Shown here: one piece after another, positions 53,899 to 63,337 of the stretch
Numbering within the stretch: position 1 is the first letter of the stretch
How the letters are laid out: each line of letters begins with the position of its first letter
Assembly: GCF_004168255.1 (NCBI RefSeq)
Contig: NZ_SEWG01000006.1
Coordinates: 124,001 to 188,000 of the forward strand
Source of the DNA: Mucilaginibacter terrigena
GTDB taxonomy: Bacteria > Bacteroidota > Bacteroidia > Sphingobacteriales > Sphingobacteriaceae
DNA length: 64,000 nucleotides
Reading direction: 5' to 3'
The notes under the pieces: generated by a model
What the model saw: only the letters and a program-made list of their open reading frames with translations
Database searches by the model: none
What the model was told of the DNA's origin: nothing
Translations under genes and position numbers: made by a program

Positions 53899-54014
53899 TG
53901 TAGGATGGTGAAATTTTTGGCAGACACACCTCCTTGTCGCGGTGGCGGAGATCATGGGAAACTCTTAGCAATAAGAATAACCACTCTTTGAAGGTTCGAC
54001 CCCTTCTCCTACAG
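53899..54014 (+). ncRNA. tRNA-like RNA 2, anticodon GUC, very long variable domain
   Basis: Second copy with the same plan. Acceptor TGTAGGA/TCCTACA (three base pairs changed on both sides relative to copy 1), identical D arm, anticodon arm CCTCC-TTGTCGC-GGTGG, a 44-nt variable domain (53946-53989), T arm GAAGG-TTCGACC-CCTTC, discriminator G. The inner hairpin of the variable domain is TCTTA-GCAA-TAAGA instead of CCCG-AAG-CGGG, while the surrounding GGAGA, ATGGGAAAC and TAACCACTCT are kept. Such paired changes point to selection on RNA structure. Confidence 0.75.
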
Positions 54015-54047
54015 CTCTTCTCATAATTTAGGTTTATAATTGGTTAG

Positions 54048-54080
54048 TAAAGGCCCCTGCCCATCAGGGGCTTTACTTTT
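54048..54080 (+). terminator. Intrinsic terminator of the tRNA-like transcript
   Basis: TAAAG-GCCCCTG and CAGGGGC-TTTA form a stem with one bulge, followed by CTTTTG. Confidence 0.75.
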
Positions 54081-54123
54081 GTAAGAGATTTTTTATTTGA
54101 TCAAAATCGGCGTTTACCAAGCC

Positions 54124-54226
54124 ACAAATGTTCACGTTCACGATTGCGCATGCAGCACACTTTTTTGTAAAACGCTCATATTAAGCGAATTGGGAGTTAA
54201 ACTACTGACAGTCTATCGCCACCAAC
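54124..54226. repeat. About 102-bp dispersed repeat, copy 2
   Basis: ACAAATGTTCACGTTCACG at the left and CGCCACCAAC at the right, as in copy 1 (904-1005). Located between the tRNA-like terminator and the terminator of the beta-barrel gene. Confidence 0.65.
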
Positions 54227-54245
54227 GAGTCAAAAAAATCAGGTA

Positions 54246-54272
54246 TAAAAAAATCCCGGTTGTTCACCGGGA
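54246..54272 (-). terminator. Intrinsic terminator of the beta-barrel gene
   Basis: TCCCGGT/ACCGGGA stem; on the minus strand TTTTTTTA follows. Confidence 0.85.
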
Positions 54273-54303
54273 CCTTCGCATTGTTTTGAATTTATTATAT
54301 CAC

Positions 54304-54891
54304 TTAAAAGAATTTGAAGCCTACGCTTACCGCCCAGATGTTTTGGCGCTGCCCGTAGTTTTCGTTAATTTTTGTAAGGCCGCCTTCGTAACGTACATCG
54401 GTTGTAATGTGGCCGATATCGATACCCGCGCCTACCTGGTAGCCCAGGGTGCTTTTCTTGTAATCGCCAAAATCGTTATAAGCGCCGCTTACATTATCGC
54501 TAAAGCTTTGAGTTTTATCTAACAAATAGCTGTAAACCGGGCCGGCCATCACCCTGAAGTTTAAATTATCGCCCCCAAAACCTTTACCTAACAGCAGAGG
54601 TACATTTAAGCTGGTAAAACGCACTTTGCCGCTGCTGGTTACTGTGCCGCCGTTGTTGTTAAAATCGAATTTACCACCGCTGCTGCCCAGGTAAAGTTCG
54701 GGCTGTACGTAAAAACTGCTTCCAAAACGGGCAAATAATCCCGCCTGGTAACCGGCCACAGTTGATTCCTTTACGTTATCGGTACTTATTTTTGAAAAAT
54801 TGACGCCCGCTTTGGCGCCTAATGAAAATTGCGCCTTAGCGCTTATTGCCGCTATAAATATTATAGCCACGCTTAACAAACATTTTTTCAT
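54304..54891 (-). CDS. PorT-like outer-membrane beta-barrel protein
   Basis: A 195-residue protein with a signal peptide (MKKCLLSVAIIFIAAISAKA) and about eight amphipathic strands: FSLGAKAGVNFSKI at the N-terminus, FYVQPELYLGSSGGKF, VRFTSLNVPLLLGKGF, and a terminal strand ending SVGFKFF with C-terminal Phe. This is the PorT/outer-membrane-beta-barrel family found widely in Bacteroidota. Specific role unknown. Confidence 0.9.
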   Translation of the reverse strand: MKKCLLSVAIIFIAAISAKAQFSLGAKAGVNFSKISTDNVKESTVAGYQAGLFARFGSSFYVQPELYLGSSGGKFDFNNNGGTVTSSGKVRFTSLNVPLLLGKGFGGDNLNFRVMAGPVYSYLLDKTQSFSDNVSGAYNDFGDYKKSTLGYQVGAGIDIGHITTDVRYEGGLTKINENYGQRQNIWAVSVGFKFF

Positions 54892-54995
54892 GGTAGTGAT
54901 TTTTATTTTTGGTTAATAAAACGTTAGATGCGCAAACTTGTTTAAAGTTTAACAGCACCGCGACATATTAAACGTTAGGAGCGGCGTATTTTTTA

Positions 54996-55003
54996 TATTT
55001 TTG
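54996..55003 (+). promoter_or_regulatory. -7 box upstream of the CsbD-like gene
   Basis: TATTTTTG fits TAnnTTTG and lies 16 bases before the start codon. No clear -33 element. Confidence 0.45.
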
Positions 55004-55019
55004 CTTAAATATTTTATTT

Positions 55020-55235
55020 ATGGCAGAGATAACTATCAGCAATAAGGATTGGGAGCGTATAAAAATAAAGGTGCAGCGCAAATATAACCACCTTACCGAT
55101 GAGCAGTTGCAATACGCCGAAGGCCAGGAAGACAGCCTGATAACACGTATTATGCAACTGGTGAACCGCGACAGGCAATATGTGGTGTTCACGCTAAAAA
55201 AAGCTTTGGTGAATATGGATAATAACCGCCTTTAA
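55020..55235 (+). CDS. CsbD-like small protein
   Basis: A 71-residue hydrophilic protein. WERIKIKVQRKYNHLTDEQLQYAEGQEDSL followed by a helix (shown as WERIKIKVQRKYNHL and TDEQLQYAEGQEDSL) follows the CsbD pattern W-x-x-I-K-x-x-V, L-T-D-x-x-L, G-x-x-D-x-L. CsbD-family proteins are often stress-induced, but their function is unknown. It precedes the S41 protease gene by 63 bp. Confidence 0.72.
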   Translation: MAEITISNKDWERIKIKVQRKYNHLTDEQLQYAEGQEDSLITRIMQLVNRDRQYVVFTLKKALVNMDNNRL

Positions 55236-55298
55236 AATCAGTTTATTATAAAAAGCCATTTGGCTTTTATATATTTATATTTCAATAAGTTAAGGGTG

Positions 55299-57035
55299 AT
55301 GGATAAAAGGATGATAAGCAAATACAGGAAACCGGCTTTGTATGCGGGTGGCTTGGCTTTGGCTATAAGCATATGGAGTTTTAACGACGATCTTTTCCAG
55401 ATATCCAAAAACCTGGATGTTTTTGCATCGGTATATAAAGAGGTGAACATTAACTATGTTGATGATATCAACTCGGCTAAGCTGGTTAAAACGGGAGTTG
55501 ATGCCATGCTGGAAGGATTAGACCCTTATACCGAGTTTGTCCCCGAATCGGAAATTGAAGATTACAAGCTGCATTATGTAAGTACCCAATACGGCGGTAT
55601 TGGCGCAAGTATCTTCCTGCGCGATAAAAAAGTGTACGTATCTGATGTATTTGAAGGGTTCCCGGCGCAGAAGGCCGATATCCGACAGGGCGACCAGATG
55701 TTAAAAATAAACGACATTGACCTTGCCGGCAAAACAAACGACCAGGTGAGCCAGCTGCTTAAAGGATCTAAAGGCGCACTTATAAAGCTTTTGATGAAGC
55801 GCGAAGGCGAGGCCCCCGTGGCCAAAAGCCTGATGCGCGATGAGATAAAGCAACCCAATGTGGTTTACTCGGGCATGGTAGGGGGCAATATGGGCTACAT
55901 CAAGCTTAATAAGTTCCTGGAAAACTCTGCCGAGGAAGTAACCACCGCGCTTATAGCTATTAAAAAAAATAACCCCAACGGTATTATCCTCGATCTGCGC
56001 TCCAACGGCGGCGGCATCCTGCAGGAGGCTGTTAAAATTGTGAACCTGTTTGTACAAAAGGGCGTGCAGGTGGTATCGCAAAAAGGAAAAATAAAAGAAA
56101 AGAATTTTACATATAGCACCGTTGCTACTCCGCTTGAACCAAACCTGCCGCTGGTAGTATTGGTTAACGGCCGCTCGGCATCAGCATCAGAGATCGTTGC
56201 AGGGGCCTTGCAGGACCTGGACAGGGCGATAATTATAGGCCAGCGCAGCTACGGCAAAGGCCTGGTACAGCAAACCTTTAACCTGCCGTACAACAGCCTG
56301 GTAAAGGTAACCGTGGCTAAATACTACGTACCATCGGGCCGGTGCGTTCAGGAACTGGATTACACCCACCGTAAGGATGATGGCAGTGTGATAAAGGTGG
56401 CCGATTCATCTATCCACGAGTTTAAAACCAGGAACGGCCGCTCGGTTTATGACGGCAGCGGTATATACCCCGATGTTTTTATAAAGCAGGATAGGTTTGC
56501 CAATATTACACAAGCGCTGGTAAGCAAGCTGCTGATATTTGATTATGCTACCAAATACCGTATAGATCACCCAAAGGCGGTTGACCCTAAAACCCTGGTA
56601 TTAACCGACGCGGAGTATAATGATTTTATCAAATACCTTGACGGGAAGAATTACACCTACAATACCATTTCGGAAAAAATGCTGAACAGCCTGAAAACCG
56701 AAGCAACAAAAGAGAAACAGTTCAGCGAAATACAAACGGAATACGACGCTTTGAAAGCCAAAATGGCGAGCAGTAAAAAGAACGACCTGCAGCTGCATAA
56801 GGATGAGATAAAACAAGTTCTTGAAAATGAGATCGCATCGCGCTATGCATATGAAAAGGGCCGTTACGAGGCTAACTTTAAATACGACAAAGAACTGGCC
56901 GAAGCCATAAGAACCATGCAGGACAAACCACAGCTGGCATCGATACTTAAAGGCGTAGGCGATTATAAAACCATTGGCAAACCCGTATTGGCCATGGCCG
57001 TTAAAAAGGATGATAAGGATAGCGACGACGATTAA
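55299..57035 (+). CDS. S41 family C-terminal processing protease
   Basis: A 578-residue Tsp/CtpA-like serine protease. Start ATG 55299 (MDKRMISKYRKPALYAGG) gives an N-terminal membrane anchor; the longer frame from 55260 lacks an ATG-like context. It has a PDZ domain (~75-170: YGGIGASIFLRDKKVYV, GDQMLKINDIDLAG) and a protease domain with the catalytic Ser in NGRSASASEIVAGAL (~290) and the Lys in GQRSYGKGLVQQ (~315). A charged C-terminal region follows. It degrades or trims periplasmic proteins from their C-termini. Confidence 0.93.
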   Translation: MDKRMISKYRKPALYAGGLALAISIWSFNDDLFQISKNLDVFASVYKEVNINYVDDINSAKLVKTGVDAMLEGLDPYTEFVPESEIEDYKLHYVSTQYGGIGASIFLRDKKVYVSDVFEGFPAQKADIRQGDQMLKINDIDLAGKTNDQVSQLLKGSKGALIKLLMKREGEAPVAKSLMRDEIKQPNVVYSGMVGGNMGYIKLNKFLENSAEEVTTALIAIKKNNPNGIILDLRSNGGGILQEAVKIVNLFVQKGVQVVSQKGKIKEKNFTYSTVATPLEPNLPLVVLVNGRSASASEIVAGALQDLDRAIIIGQRSYGKGLVQQTFNLPYNSLVKVTVAKYYVPSGRCVQELDYTHRKDDGSVIKVADSSIHEFKTRNGRSVYDGSGIYPDVFIKQDRFANITQALVSKLLIFDYATKYRIDHPKAVDPKTLVLTDAEYNDFIKYLDGKNYTYNTISEKMLNSLKTEATKEKQFSEIQTEYDALKAKMASSKKNDLQLHKDEIKQVLENEIASRYAYEKGRYEANFKYDKELAEAIRTMQDKPQLASILKGVGDYKTIGKPVLAMAVKKDDKDSDDD

Positions 57036-57041
57036 AAGCTG

Positions 57042-57150
57042 CCCCCTAACCCCCTAAAGGGGGAATAAAATATTAAAAGCTTGTCCTTATTAAAGGCAGG
57101 CTTTTTTTGTAGAATAAAATTTGGCTCCCCCTTCAGGGGGCGGGGGGCTC
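57042..57150. repeat. CCCCTAAAGGGGG repeats flanking a terminator
   Basis: CCCCCTAACCCCCTAAAGGG on the left and CTCCCCCTTCAGGGGGCGGG on the right are inverted-like copies of the element that also forms the end of pnuT (4034-4056). Confidence 0.6.
57076..57111 (+). terminator. Intrinsic terminator of the S41 protease gene
   Basis: AAGCTTGTCCTT and AAGGCAGGCTT pair around ATTA with a T7 run after the stem. Confidence 0.75.
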
Positions 57151-57231
57151 TGTAACATCCCTGTTATAGCGTGCAAATGGGTTAAACTATAGCGGTCCTA
57201 TAGTTGTCATACCTGCAAAAAACATACAATT

Positions 57232-57741
57232 ATGAAAAAGATAATAATTACTGCAGCGATATTTTTAAGCTGTATAGCATACAAATCAGCCGATGCGCAA
57301 ATTAGTTTAAGCATTAACATTGGCAGCCAGCCAGATTGGGGGCCAGTAGGTTACGACCATGCCGATTATTACTACATGCCCGATATCGATACTTATTACG
57401 ATGTGCCTGCCCACCAGTATGTTTACCTGGAAAATAACGCCTGGGTACGCCGCGCAAGCTTACCTGCAAGGTACAGCAATTATAACGTATACAACGGTTA
57501 TAAGGTAGTAGTGAACGAGCCAAGACCATGGACCCGCGCAACCGTTTACCGCACTAAATATGCAAGCTACAGGGGCCATACAGGGCAAACCATTATCCGC
57601 GATAGCCGCGATGTAAAATACCGTAACCATTGGGTTAGTAAAAATAACCGCCCGGTACGTGTAGAACACAGCAAGGTAATAAAAACCAAAAAAGTGAAGC
57701 ATGATAATGGCAAAGGCCATGGCCGCGGGCACAGAAACTAA
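57232..57741 (+). CDS. Hypothetical secreted basic protein
   Basis: A 169-residue protein with a signal peptide (MKKIIITAAIFLSCIAYKSADA). The mature part is rich in Tyr, Arg and His (YDHADYYYMPDIDTYYDVP, then a basic tail VIKTKKVKHDNGKGHGRGHR). It resembles the small YXWGXW-like or Tyr-rich periplasmic proteins of Bacteroidota, but no domain is secure. The His/Gly tail could bind metal or nucleic acid (inference). Confidence 0.75.
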   Translation: MKKIIITAAIFLSCIAYKSADAQISLSINIGSQPDWGPVGYDHADYYYMPDIDTYYDVPAHQYVYLENNAWVRRASLPARYSNYNVYNGYKVVVNEPRPWTRATVYRTKYASYRGHTGQTIIRDSRDVKYRNHWVSKNNRPVRVEHSKVIKTKKVKHDNGKGHGRGHRN

Positions 57742-57763
57742 TTCCCCCTCCATCATATATACA

Positions 57764-57799
57764 ACAGCAAAGGCCCTTTATTCAGGGGCCTTTTGCTGT
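57764..57799. terminator. Bidirectional terminator
   Basis: ACAGCAAAGGCCC and GGGCCTTTTGCTGT form a long stem between two convergent genes. Confidence 0.78.
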
Positions 57800-57808
57800 A
57801 TAAAGGGG

Positions 57809-58426
57809 TTAGCTATTGTTTTGCAGGATACCGGTAACCAGCGATTTCCATTGCGGTACAGATAGGCCTTCGCGGGCGGCAAGGGCAATAATGGTATTGC
57901 GCACGGTATCGTAAAGGCCGGTGTCTTTATTATTTGGGGTTTCGTTACGGCCGTGTACGGCAGCGCTTACATGGTTCTGGTAACGCTCTACAATAAAAGT
58001 ACTGGTAGAGTTATGGCTGAAAAAATGAGCAGTGGCCTTATCGGGGTGCCTGGGGTTGGCAACCGGCCTTACGGTCATGGTGATATATTCGCTTTCGGCA
58101 TCCGCGTCTTCCAGTTCTTGTATGGCTTCAATACGCACCCATTCCTTACCATCACCAGCCATCGGGCCGGGTGCGGGCAGGTTAATGTAAAACAGGTCGC
58201 CCTTTTCGGCCATCTTGTAAACCTCGTTACCCGCGGCATCTGTTATGGCAAACTTTGCCGAGTGCGGCCCGCTTAATACATGCCATTGCGATATATCCTT
58301 CAGCCTGTCCTTCGCCAATAAAAACAGGTGGTGCGCATCAGGTACGTTTGCACAATCGGCAAATTGTATGATATCGGTTTTCTCCCCCTCGGTTTGTACG
58401 GGTATATTGTCGGCGGCGTTGTTCAT
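57809..58426 (-). CDS. Conserved hypothetical protein
   Basis: A 205-residue soluble protein with no signal peptide. Visible blocks are a predicted beta domain (GPHSAKFAITDAAGNEVYKM, FYINLPAPGPMAGDGKEWVR, YITMTVRPVANPRH) and a C-terminal helical part (RNTIIALAAREGLSVPQWKS). I do not recognise the family. It lies between the S41 region and the xylose genes with its own terminator and promoter region. Confidence 0.7.
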   Translation of the reverse strand: MNNAADNIPVQTEGEKTDIIQFADCANVPDAHHLFLLAKDRLKDISQWHVLSGPHSAKFAITDAAGNEVYKMAEKGDLFYINLPAPGPMAGDGKEWVRIEAIQELEDADAESEYITMTVRPVANPRHPDKATAHFFSHNSTSTFIVERYQNHVSAAVHGRNETPNNKDTGLYDTVRNTIIALAAREGLSVPQWKSLVTGILQNNS

Positions 58427-58490
58427 GGTATGTTAATATATATCCTTACAACATAGGAGCTAATGGGGTTGTTTTAGCCGGGCTACACAA

Positions 58491-58520
58491 AAAAAGCGGC
58501 CTTTTTCAAAGCCGCTTTTT
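58491..58520 (-). terminator. Terminator of the symporter gene
   Basis: AAAAAGCGGC pairs with GCCGCTTTTT; on the minus strand the T-run follows. It ends the xylose operon. Confidence 0.87.
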
Positions 58521-58540
58521 GGTATCTGAAATTTCCTCTA

Positions 58541-60241
58541 CTACCAGAAGAAGGAATACAATGCTACGATGATACCGCCTACAATAAGCGCACCGGCTGT
58601 AAACGCGCGCGATGTTTTAAACATAGATGCGTCAATTTCCAACCCGTTGGTTTTAACGCCTTTGGCCTGGTCAATTTTTGATATGATGATCATCCCAATC
58701 ACACATAAAACGAATACAAAACCCATACGGTCTATAAAAGGGATCTCGTATAGTTTGGTCACCTTATCATCCTGCAAGGCTTCTTTCGCAAAGCCATAAG
58801 GGTATAAAAAGCTTAAGTCGGCAAAGCGTGGCAATAGTTTAAAAAACACCGAAAATATAAACCCGCCTACTGTAGCAAACAAAGCCGCGTTGGAGGATGC
58901 TTTTTTCCAGAAGAAACCCAGGATGAACATGGCAAATATACCCGGCGATACAAAACCTGTGTACTCTTGTATATATTGAAAGCCCTGCTTGCCTTCGCCC
59001 ATTAAGCGCTCGCCAATTACCAGCGACATGATAACCCCTAAGGCCATAGCCACCAAAACAGACCATTTGCCCAATACCACCAATTTTTTTTCGCTTGCCT
59101 GTGTGTTGATAGCCTTTTTATAAACATCCAGTGTAAAAATGGTGGCAATGCTGTTTGCCTTGCCGGCCAACGAGGCTACAATAGCCGCTGTAAGCGCTGC
59201 AAACGAAAGGCCCTTTAATCCGGCAGGTAAAAGATTTAAAAGCGAAGGGTAGGCCTTATTTACATCTGTAACACCCGATGAGCTTAACATCTCCTGGTGA
59301 AACATCCCCCTTTGATAAAGCACATACGCCGCAATACCCGGTAATACCACAATAACCGGCATCAGCAGTTTTAAGAACGCCGCGAACAGGATACCCGCGC
59401 GGGCGGTTTTAAGGTCGGCACCCAAAGCCCTTTGGGTTATGTACTGGTTACATCCCCAGTAGTTAAGGTTAACAATGATCATACCGCCTATAAGCACCGA
59501 TAGGCCCGGCAGATCCATGTAATTGTCATTCTCCTTTTTAAATATCATATGGAAGTGGTCCGAAGCCTCATTATGTAATATTTTGAGTCCCGAAAGTATG
59601 GAATGGTCGGCGGTATGTTTTGTTAATTCACCCAATGCGATATACGTGGCGGCTAACCCACCCAGTATCAGTACAAATACTTGTATAACATCGGTATAGC
59701 CAATTACCTTCATGCCACCCAGCGTTATAACAACAGCAAACACCGCTAAAGCAACTATACAGAAATAAATATTTAAGCCCGATATACCGCTTATGGCCAA
59801 TGCACCCAGGTACAGGATAGACATGAGGTTAACCACGATGTATAACAATAGCCAGAAAATGGCCATTACCATTGCCACCGTACCGTTATACCGCTGATGC
59901 AGGAACTGCGGCATGGTGAAGATCTTATTTTTGAGGTATATCGGGATAAAGAATATAGCCACGATAATTAATGTTGCCGCAGCCATCCACTCGTAAGTAG
60001 ATATGGCCAGCCCCATTTTAAACGCCGAACCGCTTGTACCTATAAATTGCTCGGCCGATATATTTGAAGCGATCAGCGATGCGCCAATTGCCCACCAGGT
60101 AAGCGAGCCTTCTGCCAAAAAGTAATCTTTTGATGTGGCATCGGCGTTGCGTTTGCGCCTGTATATCCAGTACCCATAAAAGGATACAACCAAAAAGTAA
60201 ATAAGGAAGACGATCTTATCGCCAAAGGTAAGAGAGTTCAT
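58541..60241 (-). CDS. Sodium:solute symporter (SSS family), probably xylose
   Basis: A 566-residue transporter with about 14 membrane helices. SSS landmarks are ASNISAEQFIGTSG (~56), MPQFLHQRYNG (~105), GGMKVIGYTDVIQVFVLILG (~174) and FAALTAAIVASLAGKANSIATI with the conserved Ser/Thr sodium site (~365). Close to SGLT-like sugar carriers of Bacteroidota. It lies 45 bp downstream of xylA on the same strand, so xylose/Na+ symport across the inner membrane is likely (inference from context). Confidence 0.92.
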   Translation of the reverse strand: MNSLTFGDKIVFLIYFLVVSFYGYWIYRRKRNADATSKDYFLAEGSLTWWAIGASLIASNISAEQFIGTSGSAFKMGLAISTYEWMAAATLIIVAIFFIPIYLKNKIFTMPQFLHQRYNGTVAMVMAIFWLLLYIVVNLMSILYLGALAISGISGLNIYFCIVALAVFAVVITLGGMKVIGYTDVIQVFVLILGGLAATYIALGELTKHTADHSILSGLKILHNEASDHFHMIFKKENDNYMDLPGLSVLIGGMIIVNLNYWGCNQYITQRALGADLKTARAGILFAAFLKLLMPVIVVLPGIAAYVLYQRGMFHQEMLSSSGVTDVNKAYPSLLNLLPAGLKGLSFAALTAAIVASLAGKANSIATIFTLDVYKKAINTQASEKKLVVLGKWSVLVAMALGVIMSLVIGERLMGEGKQGFQYIQEYTGFVSPGIFAMFILGFFWKKASSNAALFATVGGFIFSVFFKLLPRFADLSFLYPYGFAKEALQDDKVTKLYEIPFIDRMGFVFVLCVIGMIIISKIDQAKGVKTNGLEIDASMFKTSRAFTAGALIVGGIIVALYSFFW

Positions 60242-60286
60242 TTATGTGGGTTTAACTTGGTTTATAATTTGGGAGCCTAATAATAG

Positions 60287-61615
60287 TTATATATATCGGT
60301 TAATCAAATTTTCAAGATATTCCTGCTGCCCGCTGATGGTTGCCGGCTCGCCATTATCAACCGCGTATTTACGCAGATCTTCGAGCGATAGTTTACCGGC
60401 CTCGAAATCCTTACCCGCGCCGTTGTTAAACGAGGCGTAGCGGTCGGCACGGATCTTTTTATAATCAGACCGTTGCAGGATATCGTTAGCAATGATAAGC
60501 GCCCGTGCAAAAATATCCATACCGCCAACATGCGCGTAGAACAGATCGGCAGGATCAGTTGAGTTACGGCGGATCTTGGCATCAAAGTTTATACCGCCAC
60601 CGCTAAAGCCACCGGCCTGCAATATGATCAGCATATATTCGGTAACCTCGGTAATATCATTGGGGAACTGGTCGGTATCCCAGCCGTTCTGGCTATCGCC
60701 GCGGTTAGCATCTATCGAACCCAGCAGGCCCGCATCCGCAGCCACCTGCAACTCATGCTGAAAAGTATGACCGGCCAGGGTGGCGTGGTTAACTTCCAGG
60801 TTCAGCTTAAAATCGTTAAGCAGGTCGTACTTCTGCAAAAAGCCCAAAACGGTAGCCGCGTCATAATCGTACTGGTGCTTGGTTGGCTCGCAAGGTTTTG
60901 GTTCGATAAAAAAGTTGCCTTTAAAGCCCTGCTTGCGGGCGTAATCCTTAGCAGTATGCAAAAATTTTGCAAAATGTTCCTGCTCGCGTTTCATATCGGT
61001 GTTCAGCAGGGTCATGTAACCTTCGCGGCCTCCCCAAAACACGTAGTTTTCACCGCCAAGCGCAATAGTGGCATCAATAGCCGCTTTAACCTGGGCGCCC
61101 GCGTGCGCCAGTACATGAAAATCGGGATTGGTAGAAGCGCCGTTCATGTACCGGCGGTTGCTAAACAGGTTTGATGTACCCCAAAGCAATTTTACGCCAC
61201 TATCGGCCTGCTTTTGTTTGGCGTAATCAACAAGGGCCTGCAGTCGGCGGTCGTTCTCATTAATATCGTTGGTATAATCAACCACATCCACATCGTGAAA
61301 GCAGTAATAGGGCAAATTCATTTTGGTGATAAATTCGAAGGCAGCGTCCATTTTATCTTTGGCACGTTCAACGGCATCGGTTTTAACCCCCCATGGGAAG
61401 ATGTGCGTAGGCTCGCCAAACGGGTCGGCGCCGTTACCACAGAACGAATGCCAGTATGCACAGGCAAAGCGCAGGTGGTCTTTCATGGTTTTACCGGCAA
61501 CGATTTTATCGGCATCGTACCAGCGAAACGCCAGCGGGTTATCAGATTGCGGCCCTTCGTATTTTACTTCCCCTATTCCTTTAAAAAATTCCTTTTCCCC
61601 GGTTACAATTGCCAT
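60287..61615 (-). CDS. xylA: Xylose isomerase
   Basis: Converts D-xylose to D-xylulose. The 442-residue class II enzyme has [12 protein letters not shown] with the catalytic His (~101), [15 protein letters not shown] (~185), [17 protein letters not shown] with metal-binding Glu (~230) and [18 protein letters not shown] (~268). [14 protein letters not shown] (~297) supplies further metal ligands. It follows xylB by 60 bp and precedes the symporter in the order xylB-xylA-symporter. Confidence 0.97.
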   Translation of the reverse strand: MAIVTGEKEFFKGIGEVKYEGPQSDNPLAFRWYDADKIVAGKTMKDHLRFACAYWHSFCGNGADPFGEPTHIFPWGVKTDAVERAKDKMDAAFEFITKMNLPYYCFHDVDVVDYTNDINENDRRLQALVDYAKQKQADSGVKLLWGTSNLFSNRRYMNGASTNPDFHVLAHAGAQVKAAIDATIALGGENYVFWGGREGYMTLLNTDMKREQEHFAKFLHTAKDYARKQGFKGNFFIEPKPCEPTKHQYDYDAATVLGFLQKYDLLNDFKLNLEVNHATLAGHTFQHELQVAADAGLLGSIDANRGDSQNGWDTDQFPNDITEVTEYMLIILQAGGFSGGGINFDAKIRRNSTDPADLFYAHVGGMDIFARALIIANDILQRSDYKKIRADRYASFNNGAGKDFEAGKLSLEDLRKYAVDNGEPATISGQQEYLENLINRYI

Positions 61616-61675
61616 AACAATTTATTTAGTGAATTATTGAATTAGTGATTTCTCGTCTTGATCGTTATCAGACAG

Positions 61676-63202
61676 TTATTTAGTAAACTCCTGTCCTGTC
61701 TCTTGCTTCTTGTTATCCTGCAGCCCTTCCAAATGCTTTTCAAGTATAGTTTTCCAATCCTGGTAAACAGCCTCAAACGCTTCGGTATTGGTAGGCTCAA
61801 TATACCCAATCCGTTCGGCTTTGCTAAATGCTTCGGCTTGCGAAGGGAAGATCCCGGCGCCTATACCCGCGCCTAACGCCGCGCCCAGGCTGCCATCGTT
61901 ATTATAAAGTTCTACCGGTACGCCGGTAGCATTTACAAAAGTTTGGGTGAACAGGGCGCTTAAAAACATATTGGTTTTACCCGCGCGGATAACTGTTGGG
62001 GTGATGCCGTTACCGCGCATGATATCCAGCCCATACCTGAACGCGCATGCAATACCCTCCTGCGCCGCGCGGAAAATATGGGTCGGGGTATGCAGGTTCA
62101 GGTCGATGTTATGCAGCTGCGCCCCAATTTGCTTGTTGTTCAGCATCCGTTCGGCACCGTTACCAAAAGGCAGGATGCGCAAGCCATCGCTGCCCATCGG
62201 TGCTGTCTCGGCCAGTTCATTCATTTGCCGGTAGGTAAGCGATGCTCCAAAAGTATTTTTTACCCAGCGGTAAAGGCTGCCTGTGCCGTTGATGCACAAT
62301 AATACACCCAGGCGCTTGCGCTCGTTGGTATAGTTAACATGTGCAAAGGTGTTCACGCGCGATTGCTTGTCGTAAGCCAATTGGTCGCTCACGCCATATA
62401 TTACGCCCGATGTGCCCGCTGTTGCGGCTACCTCGCCGGGTTTTAGGACGTTTAATGATAAAGCGTTGTTGGGCTGGTCGCCGGCTTTGTAAGTAACCGG
62501 GATACCGGCCGTTAGCCCCAGTAGGGAAGCAACGTCAGCAGTCACCCTGCCATGCGGCGAAAATACCGGTTTAACCGGTGGGAACAGCTTATCGCTAAAG
62601 CCAAAATAATCTACAATATCTTTAGATAGCCCGTTAGACCGGAAATCGAAGAAGATCCCCTCTGATAATGCCGAAGCCGAGGTGGTAATTTCGCCGGTAA
62701 GTTTCATGGCGATATAATCACCGGGAAGCATTATTTTATCTATTTGGGCATACACCGCCGGTTCGTTTTGTTTTACCCAGGCCAATTTTGAGGCGGTAAA
62801 GTTACCCGGCGAGTTTAGCATGTGCGATAAACAGGTTTCGGTACCGATGTCGCCGAAGGCTTTATCGCCAATTTCAACCGCCCGGCTGTCGCACCAAATG
62901 ATGCTGTCGCGCAGAATTTGATGGTCTTTATCTACCAAAACAAGGCCGTGCATCTGGTAAGCTATGCCAATAGCCAAAATATTTTTAGGATCGTAACCAC
63001 CTTTTTTATAGCATAGCGCCAATGCTTGCTGCGTTTGCTGCCACCACATATAGGGCGATTGCTCGGCCCAGCCGGTTTGCAGCGAAGTAATCGGCGACTC
63101 CTCATCTGGATATTGCGCGGATGCTATAACGCTTTGGCTTTCAGCATCAACTACGCATACTTTTACCGACGAAGTGCCTATATCAATGCCTAATAGCAGC
63201 AT
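61676..63202 (-). CDS. xylB: Xylulokinase
   Basis: A 508-residue FGGY-family kinase that phosphorylates D-xylulose. It starts MLLLGIDIGTSSVKVCVVDA (phosphate-1 motif), has the substrate-binding YQMHGLVLVD and CDSRAVE (~75-100), MLPGDYIAMKLTGE (~157) and a C-terminal AGKTNMFLSALFTQTFV with GSLGAALGAGIGAG. First gene of the xylose operon. No xylR-type regulator is adjacent in the window, and I could not pick out its promoter. Confidence 0.97.
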   Translation of the reverse strand: MLLLGIDIGTSSVKVCVVDAESQSVIASAQYPDEESPITSLQTGWAEQSPYMWWQQTQQALALCYKKGGYDPKNILAIGIAYQMHGLVLVDKDHQILRDSIIWCDSRAVEIGDKAFGDIGTETCLSHMLNSPGNFTASKLAWVKQNEPAVYAQIDKIMLPGDYIAMKLTGEITTSASALSEGIFFDFRSNGLSKDIVDYFGFSDKLFPPVKPVFSPHGRVTADVASLLGLTAGIPVTYKAGDQPNNALSLNVLKPGEVAATAGTSGVIYGVSDQLAYDKQSRVNTFAHVNYTNERKRLGVLLCINGTGSLYRWVKNTFGASLTYRQMNELAETAPMGSDGLRILPFGNGAERMLNNKQIGAQLHNIDLNLHTPTHIFRAAQEGIACAFRYGLDIMRGNGITPTVIRAGKTNMFLSALFTQTFVNATGVPVELYNNDGSLGAALGAGIGAGIFPSQAEAFSKAERIGYIEPTNTEAFEAVYQDWKTILEKHLEGLQDNKKQETGQEFTK

Positions 63203-63337
63203 GTGTATGTTCTTTTAAGATTACGTAAGCAGTAAACAATTGGTATGAAAAAACGAATTTAAAGTAATTTTTGAAAAAGTGTCTGTTTGACGTAAATAAA
63301 GCTAAAAACAATAAAAATGATAATTTTTTTAAAACGA

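Noticed and set aside
53706..54014. Ordinary tRNA-Leu or tRNA-Asp pair, or tmRNA
   Set aside because: The anticodon does not fit Leu, the variable domain is too long for either tRNA, and there is no tag reading frame or tmRNA layout. Reported as tRNA-like RNA instead.
54097..54522. Plus-strand 141-residue frame
   Set aside because: It runs through a dispersed repeat and a terminator and lies antisense to the beta-barrel gene, which has a signal peptide and C-terminal Phe. Treated as a shadow frame.
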